Assembly (NCBI GenBank): GCA_016715795.1
Contig: JADJXP010000002.1
Coordinates: 1,922,001-1,986,000, forward strand
Direction: 5' to 3'
Length of the DNA: 64,000 bases
Origin: Chloracidobacterium sp.
GTDB taxonomy: Bacteria > Acidobacteriota > Blastocatellia > Pyrinomonadales > Pyrinomonadaceae
Positions within the stretch are counted from its first letter, which is position 1. Each line of letters starts with the position of its first letter. Shown here piece after piece: positions 44,191-53,630 of the stretch. The notes below the pieces were generated by a model. It saw nothing but the letters and a program-made list of their open reading frames with translations, made no database searches and was not told the DNA's origin. Both the position numbers and the translations under genes were made by a program.

Positions 44191-45249
44191 CTACTTTGCC
44201 ATCGCGTCGGTAACCTTGATCTCGCCGGCGACGATCTTCTTCTTCGCTTCTTCGACGCGGCCGATCACGTCCGGCGGAATGATGCCGTCGTTATTCGCAT
44301 CCATCGCATACGCAACGCCATCCTTGTCGAGGCCAAAGACGTGAAAGCCGCCGTGAAAATCGTTCGCGAGCACCTCTTTGACGACATCGTAACAGGCATT
44401 ATCGACTCGCTTGACCATTGAGGTGAGCACAAAGCCCGGCTTGACCATGTTCTGGTTTGAATCGACACCGATCACGAATTTGTTCGCCTCGCCGGTCTTC
44501 GGGTCGCGGCCATATTGCTCGACGGCATCAAATGCGCCAAGACCCGAATTGCCCGCAGCCGTAAAGATCACATCCGCGCCCTTCTCGATCTGCGCAAGCG
44601 CGAGTTCCTTGCCCTTGCCGGGATTGTTCCACGCACCGTCGGTCACGCCAACGTAGTTGTCAATGACGCGAATATCCGGATTTACGCTCTTGGCCCCTTC
44701 CTCGTAGCCCGTCTCAAACTTATGAATCAGCGGAATGTCCATGCCGCCGATAAAGCCGAGCACGCCTGTTTTCGATTTCGCCGCGGCGATCATCCCCACG
44801 AGGTATGAGCCTTCGTGTTCGCGAAAGATGAGTGAGGCAACGTTCTGCTTGGGCGTTTTGCCGTCAGCCTCGAATATCACGCCGTCAACAATCGCGAACT
44901 TGATATTCGGATAGTCCATCGCGACCTTTTGCATGATCGGCCCCTGGGCAAAACCGACGCCAAAGATCAGGTCAAAATTCTCTTCGGCAAATGCCCGCAT
45001 CGCCGGCTCGATCGAGTTTGGATTTCCCGGCTCGACATCATATAGGCAGATGTGCATGTCCTCGCGAGCACGCTTGACGCCCTCCCAAGCCGCGGCGTTG
45101 AACGACCGGTCATTCTTGCCGCCGATGTCAAAAACGATGCCGACCTTGATCTTGCAGCCCTCGCGCCGCGCCTCAGCATGATTCGCACACGATGAGACAA
45201 ACGCCGCCACAGCAAACAACACCAAAAAAAGGGACTTTCCGCTCTTCAT
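44191..45249 (-). CDS. BMP-family nucleoside-binding lipoprotein
   Basis: A 352-residue substrate-binding protein. A lipoprotein signal ends in FVSSC. The family motifs IKVGIVFDIGGKNDRSFNAA, FGVGFAQGPIMQKVA, GYEEGAKSVNP, VIFTAAGNSGLGAFDAVEQY and FVIGVDSNQNM match BmpA/PnrA/Med purine-nucleoside receptors. It should capture nucleosides for the ATPase encoded two genes on, consistent with the adjacent pyrimidine nucleoside phosphorylase. Its leader consists of a half word-repeat element (45250-45282), in which CGGAG may act as the ribosome site. Confidence 0.93.
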   Translation of the reverse strand: MKSGKSLFLVLFAVAAFVSSCANHAEARREGCKIKVGIVFDIGGKNDRSFNAAAWEGVKRAREDMHICLYDVEPGNPNSIEPAMRAFAEENFDLIFGVGFAQGPIMQKVAMDYPNIKFAIVDGVIFEADGKTPKQNVASLIFREHEGSYLVGMIAAAKSKTGVLGFIGGMDIPLIHKFETGYEEGAKSVNPDIRVIDNYVGVTDGAWNNPGKGKELALAQIEKGADVIFTAAGNSGLGAFDAVEQYGRDPKTGEANKFVIGVDSNQNMVKPGFVLTSMVKRVDNACYDVVKEVLANDFHGGFHVFGLDKDGVAYAMDANNDGIIPPDVIGRVEEAKKKIVAGEIKVTDAMAK

Positions 45250-45282
45250 AACTCGAAACTCCGAACTCTAAACGCTGAACTC
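45250..45282. repeat. Half word-repeat element, GAGTTC family
   Basis: On the minus strand the words GAGTTC, GTTTAGAGTTC and GGAGTTTCGAGTT run up to the BMP gene start codon. There is no opposing arm. It lies in the 40 bp between the deoA stop and the BMP start. Confidence 0.5.
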
Positions 45283-45289
45283 ATGATTG

Positions 45290-46603
45290 TTAGACCGCAG
45301 CTCGGATCAGCTTGGTTGTCTTTGGGATTTCCTTCGATATTTTATATGCATTCCGCAGATTTTCACTAATCGCGTCCCCTTGCGAACGAGAGCGGCAATG
45401 CGCCAGGCCGAGCGGCTCGCCTTTTCGCACACGGTCGCCGATCTTCTTGAAGCACTCAAAACCTACCGCATGATCGACGCCATCCTCCACCTTTACGCGC
45501 CCGCCGCCGATATCACAAACCGCTCGCCCGACCGCAAAAGTATCGATAGCCGATACATAACCGTTCGCCACAGCCGCCACCTCGACCTTCTTCAAACCCT
45601 TTGCCAGCAACATTTCCGGCCTGTCACAGATCCGGGGATCGCCGCCCTGCAACTCGATATTCTGACGAAACAGTTCCAACGCCTCGCCTGACCGCAAGGC
45701 ATTCTGAATCTTGAATCTCGAATTTTGAATTGTGTCGGCAACGCCTGCCTGCACCAGCATCGACGCCGTCAATTCGATACTCAACTCCAGCGTCTGCGCC
45801 ATTGCGGGTTCAGCCTCGCCGCGGAGTATCTTCAGGCATTCATACACCTCGAGAGCATTCCCGACATATTTGCCCAACGGCTGGCTCATGTCTGTGATGA
45901 GTGCGCGGGTATCGACCTTGAATGACCGGCCCGTTTCGCAGAGGGCCTTTGCAAGCTTGACCGACTCGGGATATTTCTGGATGAACGCGCCCGAGCCTGT
46001 TTTAACGTCGAGCACCAATGCATCGAGGCCTTCGGCGAGTTTTTTTGACATTATCGAGGCCACGATCAGCGGAATATACGGCACCGTCGCCGTCGCATCA
46101 CGCAGTGCATACAGCTTCTTGTCGGCCGGCGCGATCTGCTTGGTCTGGCCGATCAGGCCAAATCCGCACGCCCGCATCACCTCTTTAAGTCGTGTAAATG
46201 ATAGATTTACGTCGTAGCCCGGGATCGATTCGAGCTTATCCAATGTCCCGCCCGTGTGCCCTAGGCCGCGACCCGAGATCATCGGGACCGCGATGCCACA
46301 GGCGGCCGCGAGAGGAGCGATTATCAGCGATGTCTTGTCACCGACACCTCCGGTCGAATGCTTGTCGGCCTTCGGCGCATCGATGTCGGAAAAGTCCATC
46401 ACCGTGCCCGAATGCAGCATCGCCCGCGTAATGGCGTACTGTTCGCGGCGATTGAGCCCGTTGATGAACATCGCCATCACCATTGCGGTGATCTGATAAT
46501 CAGCCCACTCACGCGAGGTAACACCGTCGATAAAAACGCCAATATCGGCATCCGACAATGCCTTGCCGTCACGCTTGCGGGCGATCAATTCCTGTGGACG
46601 CAT
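45290..46603 (-). CDS. deoA: Pyrimidine-nucleoside / thymidine phosphorylase
   Basis: Splits thymidine, deoxyuridine or uridine to base and (deoxy)ribose 1-phosphate for salvage. It is 437 residues with the signature KADKHSTGGVGDKTSLIIAP, SGRGLGHTGGTLDKLESIPG, LDVKTGSGAF and ITDMSQPLGKYVGNALEVYE. The C-terminal domain has YVSAIDTFAVGRAVCDIGGG. The helix IQNSRFKIQN near residue 300 is coded by A/T-rich word repeats (45699-45732) without changing the usual length. Its place next to a BMP lipoprotein and ATPase supports nucleoside catabolism. The symbol deoA rather than pdp is a choice. Confidence 0.94.
   Translation of the reverse strand: MRPQELIARKRDGKALSDADIGVFIDGVTSREWADYQITAMVMAMFINGLNRREQYAITRAMLHSGTVMDFSDIDAPKADKHSTGGVGDKTSLIIAPLAAACGIAVPMISGRGLGHTGGTLDKLESIPGYDVNLSFTRLKEVMRACGFGLIGQTKQIAPADKKLYALRDATATVPYIPLIVASIMSKKLAEGLDALVLDVKTGSGAFIQKYPESVKLAKALCETGRSFKVDTRALITDMSQPLGKYVGNALEVYECLKILRGEAEPAMAQTLELSIELTASMLVQAGVADTIQNSRFKIQNALRSGEALELFRQNIELQGGDPRICDRPEMLLAKGLKKVEVAAVANGYVSAIDTFAVGRAVCDIGGGRVKVEDGVDHAVGFECFKKIGDRVRKGEPLGLAHCRSRSQGDAISENLRNAYKISKEIPKTTKLIRAAV
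45699..45732. repeat. A/T-rich word repeat within deoA
   Basis: The words ATTCTGAATCTTGAATCTCG and AATTTTGAATTG encode IQNSRFKIQN in the phosphorylase. The style matches the word repeats in mfd and ispD. Because the segment has normal family length, replacement or chance cannot be separated from insertion. Confidence 0.45.
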
Positions 46604-46631
46604 CGATGTATTTTACCGCAGGAAAGGAATA

Positions 46632-46706
46632 AACCACAGATATACACAGATGGACACAGATATTTGTTTTGTTCCTATCTGTGTTTGTCTGTGTTCATCT
46701 GTGGTT
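46632..46706. repeat. Dyad element, ACACAGAT word family
   Basis: The 31-bp arms 46632-46662 and 46676-46706 match at about 26 positions. Each has the word ACACAGATNN repeated at 10-bp intervals, starting AACCACAG. The ispF stop codon (46705-46707, minus strand) is formed by the end of the element. It separates ispF from deoA. Confidence 0.93.
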
Positions 46707-47178
46707 AATTCTTCTGAAGAAGTGCAACCGCCTCCGCCGATACTGCACGCCGTTCGCCGACTGAATCGACGCCTTCGCCGGTCTTTGCTTTGACACTAAC
46801 TTGATCGATCGAGACGCCCAGAGCATCGGCGAGATTGGCTCGCATCGCGTCGATATGAGGACGCAGCTTGGGACGTTCGAGGTGCACGACCGCATCGAGA
46901 TTGCCGACCGAATAGCCTTTTTCGTTGATCAAATCGACCGCGTATCGCAGGAATTGCGAGCTTTCCGCATTTCGCCAACGCTTCTCGTCATTCGGAAAAT
47001 GCCTGCCGAGATCGCCCAACGCCAACGCGCCCAACACTGCGTCCGCGGCCGCGTGCATCAACACATCCGCGTCGGAATGCCCGTCCGCACCGAGGTCCGA
47101 CTCGATCACGACCCCGCCGATAACCAGCGGCCGTCCGGCGATCAGCCGATGAATATCTGTGCCAAATCCAACTCTCAC
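46705..47178 (-). CDS. ispF: 2-C-methyl-D-erythritol 2,4-cyclodiphosphate synthase
   Basis: Cyclises CDP-methylerythritol 2-phosphate in the MEP isoprenoid pathway. It is 157 residues, normal length. The zinc ligands and signature are in GFGTDIHRL, GADGHSDADVLMHAAADAVL, GDLGRHFPND, and the C-terminal SVKAKTGEGVDSVGE. The start is GTG at 47178. It follows ispD with a 39-bp spacer made of the AGCT-word element, and its stop codon lies in the ACACAGAT-word element. Confidence 0.97.
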   Translation of the reverse strand: MRVGFGTDIHRLIAGRPLVIGGVVIESDLGADGHSDADVLMHAAADAVLGALALGDLGRHFPNDEKRWRNAESSQFLRYAVDLINEKGYSVGNLDAVVHLERPKLRPHIDAMRANLADALGVSIDQVSVKAKTGEGVDSVGERRAVSAEAVALLQKN

Positions 47179-47188
47179 AATTCTTTAC

Positions 47189-47232
47189 AAAAGTAGCTAG
47201 TAGCTGATAGCTAACAGCTAATAGCTACTTTT
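47189..47232. repeat. Dyad element, AGCTNNT word family
   Basis: AAAAGTAGCT at 47189 pairs with AGCTACTTTT ending at 47232. Between them the word AGCTNNN is repeated every 7 bp (AGCTAGT, AGCTGAT, AGCTAAC, AGCTAAT). The final four codons of ispD (Lys-Ser-Ser-Tyr) and its TAG stop are read from the element. Confidence 0.93.
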
Positions 47233-47909
47233 CAAAATCGCCTCAGCAAACACAAGATCCTCCGGCCGTGTGATCTTGATATTTCGCGAACTGCCCTCTA
47301 CGGCGGCAATGGGCACGCCGAGTTTTTCCACGAGATAACATTCGTCGGTAACGGTGTCGAGAATCGCTCCGGGCCCATATTCACTATAGGCCTTCATCAG
47401 CAGTTCAACACGAAACGCTTGAGGCGTCAGTGCACGACGCAGCTTGTTGCGGTCAAGTGTCGAACCTATCTCGTCTCCGCGAAGCGACTTGATCGTATCC
47501 GTCACGGGAGCGACCAGGCAAGCGGCCCCTGTTTCCTGTGCCTTAGCGACGACCATTTCTACCTCGTCAACCGAGACTAAAGGACGTGCCCCATCGTGTA
47601 TGGCAACGACAGACGCATCATTGTTTTGACAAACTACCGACAGCCCATTCAAGACAGATTCCGCCCGAGTAGCCCCGCCACTGACAATTGTCTTAATCTT
47701 CTTAATTTGAAATTTCAAATTTAAGATCTCAAATTCCGCCCTCCCTTCGTCCGACAACACAAGCACGATCTCGTCCACCGCCGGACAGGCCTCAAATCGT
47801 TCTAAAGTGTGTATTATTAAGGGCTTGCCGAGGAGTTCTGTGAATTGTTTGGGCTTGTCGGCGGCGAATCTCGAGCCGCTGCCGGCGGCAACGATGATGG
47901 CGATATTCA

Positions 47910-47910
<1 letters not shown>
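47218..47910 (-). CDS. ispD: 2-C-methyl-D-erythritol 4-phosphate cytidylyltransferase
   Basis: Transfers CMP from CTP to methylerythritol phosphate in the MEP pathway. It has 230 residues with the nucleotide-binding start IAIIVAAGSGSRFAADKPKQ, GATRAESVLNGL, VAIHDGARPLVS, VAPVTDTIKS and LRRALTPQAFRVELL. The start is GTG and overlaps the stop of the PIN-TRAM gene by one base. Residues around EILNLKFQI are coded by A/T-rich word repeats (47693-47738), and the C-terminal KSSY and stop come from the AGCT-word dyad, so two repeat elements touch this gene. Confidence 0.97.
47693..47738. repeat. A/T-rich palindromic word repeat within ispD
   Basis: Overlapping AATTTGAAATTTCAAATT palindromes and GATCTCAAATT encode EFEILNLKFQIKKIK in IspD. 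The words are the same as those in mfd at 13155. The encoded loop precedes the conserved SGGATRAESV motif and has roughly normal family length. Confidence 0.55.
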
Positions 47911-49088
<1,178 letters not shown>

Positions 49089-49151
49089 AAAATATAGGAG
49101 CGAGGTTAGCCGTGGAATATGCCCCCGGATCGAGCTTGGCGAAAGCAGATC

Positions 49152-49234
49152 AGCCGCAGATAAAACGGATAACGCAGATAAGGAAGATTATTTCAAATCT
49201 TCTCCTATCCGCGCTTCTCCGCGTGATCCGCGGC
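49152..49234. repeat. Dyad element, CGGATAA word family
   Basis: The arms, about 49152-49186 and 49198-49234, share AGCCGCGGATNA and CGGATA words at 9-11 bp spacing, with several mismatches. It lies between the PIN-TRAM start and the M36 protease stop. It is related to the inner dyad at 2228-2322. Confidence 0.8.
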
Positions 49235-49242
49235 TAATTTCC

Positions 49243-52200
49243 TTACGGTATATAAGCCTTCGGCATAGGCGTATCGGTCGGGGCACCGAACTGGACGCCG
49301 GTGTAGCCTTGCGTCGAGCGGAGCATGTGCCAGATGCCGGCACGGTAGACCGCACGGTCGTACTTGTTGTCCGCGTCGTAGTCGCCGGGAATCGGGATGT
49401 CACCCGTTGTGCCAAACGGCTGGAACTCGACCTGGCCGTCAGAGCTTCTCTTGACGATCCACAACCCGTCACGGAACACGGCGATGTCGTCCTTGTTGTC
49501 GCCGTCGTAGTCCGCAGGGACAGGAACGTCAGCCGGGAGGCCGAAGTTTGTTGTCGTGCTGCTGCCGTCGTTGTTGCGGACAACCCAGTCGCCGGTTGAC
49601 GGGCGATAGTACACCAGATTCGACTTGCCGTCGCCGTCCGTGTCCATCGCATACGGTTTGTCGCCGTTCTGGCCGTGCGTGATAAACGTAAAGCCGCCAT
49701 TCGCACCGCTCGAATTCACTATGTACCAGGTGCCGTCCGATGGCCGCCACGCCATCACATCTGTCTTCTTGTCACTGTCATAATCGCCTGAGACGAAGAT
49801 GTCTCCGGTGTTGCCCCACACAGGGAACTTTGCCGTGTTTGTCGAGCTTTCGAGATAGATCAGATCAACGCCATCGGCCGTCGTAAACCTTGACACGCCA
49901 AAGTCCGTCTTATTATCGGCATCAAAGTCACCTGCGATGGCAACATCGCCCGTATTCCCAAACTGTATCCCAAAGAAGCTGCCGTTGCCCGAATACTGCG
50001 TATAGAACGCACTCAGATTCGGTGCAAACGCCGTCGGCCGCCACACGGTAGTATCCGTCCTGTTGTCACCGTCATAATCACCCCGCGTATACAACGGCGT
50101 CGGCGAGACACTCGGACTTGGGCTCGGAGAAGGACTCGGTGTCGGTGTCGGTGTCGGAGTCGGCGTCGGAGTAGGTGTCGGTGTCGGTGTTGGCGTCGGC
50201 GTAGGTGTCGGAGTTGGGTTTCCTCCGATCTGACACGAATAGTCAGCAGATTCAAAGGTGATCGACCAGCCGCCTGCCATCTCGCCGACGTTACCCGCGG
50301 CGTCATCTACGACAAAGAGGTTCCATGTGCCGTTCAGGCTCGCACTGTTTGTGCCGTAAACGGACGCAAAAGTTGCAGATCCGCCGGGAGCCGGCAGTTG
50401 ATACAACGGTGGCGGGGCCGGGGCCGGGAAAGAGTCCTGGCCGGCGTCAGCGGTCGGGCGGTAGTCGCCCGACGTGATCACTGTGGGAATAGGCGTCAGT
50501 GCCGAATCGAATAGATTCATCGTCACATTCGTGACAAGGTTTGGCCCGCCCTGATCGGACATGATCGTCATCTTCTTGTTTCCGGGGCCGACGAGCAAGA
50601 TATCCATGTCCGCCGGTGTCGTATGCGAAAGCTGGCTGAACTGGACCTTGATCGTCCGCAAGCCGGTAAGGCCCGAGACGGCGATACCGCTGGGATAGAC
50701 CGATGCCGGGCCGTTCGTGGTTGTCGGGGCGCCATTCGGAATAGTTATCGCGGCGGTGTTTGAGAATGTGACCGGTGCCTCGGGCACGCCAAGCCTGAAG
50801 GTCTGCGTAAATGGTATTTGCGTCCCGGCGTCACTGCTGATATTGATCGTGACCGACTCGAGACTACCGCACGGCGACCCTGCGGGAACCGTATATGGCA
50901 CGCCCTGCTGCACGGTCGCTCCCGCGGCTATCGTGCCGTAATTGACGCTGCCGCCGCCCGGAACGCTTACCGTTACATTCGTAAGCGGTGCCGCCGTGGG
51001 GTTCCGAACGGAAATGTTAAGAAGCACGTTCTCGCCCGGCTCGGGATAGCCGTCATTGTCACCGGGCAGGTCACTCACCGAGAATGGCAGTACATAGGTC
51101 GCATTAGGACGTATGAACGACTCGGTCAGAGCAGAGCCGGTATCCGTTGCGGCAAAGCCAAGGCCACGAATTCGAAATCCTTCACGAAAATCCGCCGCAT
51201 CCGCCTCGGCCTCAGGCCCGATGGACGATGCCAGAGCTGCCGCGATGATCGCGTCGCGTTCCTGGACAAATGTCGGATTAAGCGGTGCCAGCTTCATCCC
51301 GTCGGTCACAAACTGGATCTGACGGCGATTGCCTGTTTCGAATCCAAGCCGGGCAATAAACAGTGCCCTTGCCTCAAACAGCAGCGACGCCCAAACCTCG
51401 CCCTGATTGTGTACCTCGGTACACGCATTGCCGGCAAATGGCGGCGATGCCGGATAGGCCCCGTCGGTGAGCACGCAGGGAGTGTTGACATCGCCGGCCG
51501 TAAGCGGATTGAACGGCCGATTGTTCGGACCGCCTGTCGAAGACAGCACCGCATACGGAAATCGCCGGATGCCGTAATACGAATTCGTAGCTCCCAGGCC
51601 GAACACGCCGAATGTCGAGTATGACGCCGCCGCATAGACGCCATTCGCCGGGTCTGTAGCTTCGGACAGGCCGGTTAGCCCGTAAAAGTCACCCCAACCT
51701 TCGCCCATTCCCCGGGCACGTTCCGTCCCGAGGCCGCTGGCGTTGCCGTGGAGGCGATTTGAGACGCCATGTGCCAATTCATGCACAACTATCTCGGTAT
51801 CTAGCGAGCCATCGCGGGCCGGCACCTGCGTGAATACATACATTCGCATCCGGCCGCGGCCGCCGTCTGACGGCGTCATAAAGTTTGCGTTGTTGGTGCC
51901 GGCGAAATCCTGCGCCTGTGCCTTGATCCTGTCGAACCCAACACCACCGCGCCCAAAATTGTCATGCTGAAAATTCCTGGCCGCCTCAGTAAAGCCGAGT
52001 TGATAAAGGTAATCGTGAAACCGGTTAGTCGTGTAGAAAAGCTGCGTTACCGCACCGGAGCGCGAATTCGCCGTTGTGAGGTCGTCGGGTGGCGGCGGCA
52101 TTCCGGGCGGCGGATTGTACGCAAAATTGAAAACCCGGTCAACTCCCGGCTGAGGCGCATCGACATCGTCGGGTGGGACGATATTCAGCCCTGCCTCGAC

Positions 52201-53409
52201 CGCATTTCCGTCGGTCCAGCCGCACGTCGGGCAGCCCGACGGGCCGGTGCTGTCGGTGATCCATCCGAGATTATTAAACGCAAGCGGGCCTTCGTTGCCG
52301 ATCAGCGTCCGGTTGACGCGAGCGATCTGGACGCCCTGAACGCCGCTCGGCGATGTCGGACCCGGCGTGATCGGATTTGGGTTTTCCGAGATGTCCATCG
52401 GCGAATTCGGATTGGCATAGACATTGTAGGTCGCCGGCTGTGTCTGATCGTTCACCAGATTCTTGCGCCAGAGCATCGTGCCGGTTGCGGCATCAACGAT
52501 CACGTAATATGCCGCAGAACCCTTATCGATAAAGACCCGCCAAGCGGCACGCGCCACGCCCGGCTCGGTCGCGAAATAGAATTTTTCGGCTGCGGGAGCG
52601 AAATCGTTCGTGCCGAAGTACGTTGCCTTGTCCGTGCTCCGAGTCTCATCCACGGCCATATCGGAAGTTTTGATCTGATAATCTATGTGGCCGGCAGCCG
52701 CCCTTAATGCGGCCGACGCATCGCCAAAATCCGTTGCGATCCGTGCCTGATCAAGGCCCGGAGCGAGATTATTGATGACACGAAACATCCGGCCGTTCTT
52801 GCCAAATCCGGCCTTGATCTCGCCGCGAAAGACGGGAATATCATTGATGAACTGTTCGAAGTGAGCGAACGAAAGATCGCCGTTAGGATTGGCGTAATCA
52901 GCCGTCACCTTGAGCGCGGCCGCCTGCTGGTCGGTTACGCCAAGAAGGTCATTGTTCTGTTGAATGAAACTGCGCAGCGCGTCTGAGCGCGAACCGACCG
53001 ATCGTTCGGCCAGGTATGCGAGACTGTCCGTCCATACGCCCGTAGCTATGACCTCGGGCGTGCGGATGTCCTGATTGTATTCCACCACCAGCTTTGGCAC
53101 GCGTGTCCTGAGTTCGCCTTCGGCTCGGACAAACCGATCGCGAATATCTGCTACGCGCCCAGCGTCAACCGCCGAATCGGCCCTCGCCTCGACAAGAAAA
53201 CCGATCGCCGCCGCGCTTGCGTCGCTGCGGATGTCGTAATACGGCAGTTCCGGCTCGTGGCTGACGGTCCGCGGGAACAGGCCCGCTCCACCGGCACCGG
53301 CAGCGTTAGCGAACTTGAACGGCAGGGCAATAACGCCCGTGATCAGGGCAAGCAGCCCCAGCGTCAAACAAATACTGCGGCCAACGGCCGAACGGTTCTC
53401 TTTTCTCAT
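49243..53409 (-). CDS. Secreted M36 (fungalysin-like) metalloprotease with FG-GAP repeats
   Basis: A 1388-residue exported protease. A signal peptide and an FTP-type propeptide (about 60-330) lead to the M36 catalytic domain with zinc motif VVHELAHGVSNRLHG and the third ligand in GMGEGWGDF, so the site is intact. A proprotein-convertase-like P domain follows (about 880-1080, ADMDILLVGPGNKKMTIMSD). Then comes a Thr-Pro/Ser-Pro linker coded by a 6-bp microsatellite, and six FG-GAP-type repeats (YDGDNRTDTTVWRP, DADNKTDFGVSRF). Likely function is extracellular protein degradation while attached to the surface through the propeller. The C-terminal region resembles that of the protein at 2366-5422. 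Confidence 0.92.
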   Translation of the reverse strand: MRKENRSAVGRSICLTLGLLALITGVIALPFKFANAAGAGGAGLFPRTVSHEPELPYYDIRSDASAAAIGFLVEARADSAVDAGRVADIRDRFVRAEGELRTRVPKLVVEYNQDIRTPEVIATGVWTDSLAYLAERSVGSRSDALRSFIQQNNDLLGVTDQQAAALKVTADYANPNGDLSFAHFEQFINDIPVFRGEIKAGFGKNGRMFRVINNLAPGLDQARIATDFGDASAALRAAAGHIDYQIKTSDMAVDETRSTDKATYFGTNDFAPAAEKFYFATEPGVARAAWRVFIDKGSAAYYVIVDAATGTMLWRKNLVNDQTQPATYNVYANPNSPMDISENPNPITPGPTSPSGVQGVQIARVNRTLIGNEGPLAFNNLGWITDSTGPSGCPTCGWTDGNAVEAGLNIVPPDDVDAPQPGVDRVFNFAYNPPPGMPPPPDDLTTANSRSGAVTQLFYTTNRFHDYLYQLGFTEAARNFQHDNFGRGGVGFDRIKAQAQDFAGTNNANFMTPSDGGRGRMRMYVFTQVPARDGSLDTEIVVHELAHGVSNRLHGNASGLGTERARGMGEGWGDFYGLTGLSEATDPANGVYAAASYSTFGVFGLGATNSYYGIRRFPYAVLSSTGGPNNRPFNPLTAGDVNTPCVLTDGAYPASPPFAGNACTEVHNQGEVWASLLFEARALFIARLGFETGNRRQIQFVTDGMKLAPLNPTFVQERDAIIAAALASSIGPEAEADAADFREGFRIRGLGFAATDTGSALTESFIRPNATYVLPFSVSDLPGDNDGYPEPGENVLLNISVRNPTAAPLTNVTVSVPGGGSVNYGTIAAGATVQQGVPYTVPAGSPCGSLESVTINISSDAGTQIPFTQTFRLGVPEAPVTFSNTAAITIPNGAPTTTNGPASVYPSGIAVSGLTGLRTIKVQFSQLSHTTPADMDILLVGPGNKKMTIMSDQGGPNLVTNVTMNLFDSALTPIPTVITSGDYRPTADAGQDSFPAPAPPPLYQLPAPGGSATFASVYGTNSASLNGTWNLFVVDDAAGNVGEMAGGWSITFESADYSCQIGGNPTPTPTPTPTPTPTPTPTPTPTPTPTPSPSPSPSPSVSPTPLYTRGDYDGDNRTDTTVWRPTAFAPNLSAFYTQYSGNGSFFGIQFGNTGDVAIAGDFDADNKTDFGVSRFTTADGVDLIYLESSTNTAKFPVWGNTGDIFVSGDYDSDKKTDVMAWRPSDGTWYIVNSSGANGGFTFITHGQNGDKPYAMDTDGDGKSNLVYYRPSTGDWVVRNNDGSSTTTNFGLPADVPVPADYDGDNKDDIAVFRDGLWIVKRSSDGQVEFQPFGTTGDIPIPGDYDADNKYDRAVYRAGIWHMLRSTQGYTGVQFGAPTDTPMPKAYIP
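50138..50213. repeat. GGTGTC/GGAGTC 6-bp microsatellite
   Basis: A hexanucleotide repeat coding for the Pro-Thr linker of the M36 protease. It changes to Pro-Ser on the C-terminal side. Such tracts can vary in length by slippage without changing frame. Confidence 0.85.
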
Positions 53410-53543
53410 TTAATTTTGTTCCTCAGGGATCCTAACCCTCGCACAAGACCACCCATCACGTTCTGAGAACGCGGCGACGGAATAGGAGCGAGTGTCAACT
53501 TAGAAAGCTTTCATTTTAGACGAGTACACGCAATTTCGCCAAC

Positions 53544-53585
53544 TTGAACCGACGTGGTTTACATTGGCGCCATTCGGTGGTTCAA
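53544..53585. promoter_or_regulatory. Dyad upstream of the AlbA_2 regulator gene
   Basis: TTGAACC (53544-53550) pairs with GGTTCAA (53579-53585), and an inner palindrome TGGCGCCA lies at 53565-53572. It is located 46 bp before the start of a predicted regulator, within a 221-bp divergent intergenic region that otherwise shows no recognisable feature. An operator is possible, not shown. Confidence 0.35.
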
Positions 53586-53630
53586 TTGGGACGTAGCGAA
53601 TTTTGACATTCCGGCCCGCACCTAAAAGAG

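Noticed and set aside
51964..52707. 247-aa plus-strand open frame inside the M36 protease gene
   Set aside because: Antisense shadow of the catalytic and propeptide region; composition is Arg-rich and there is no start signal or domain.
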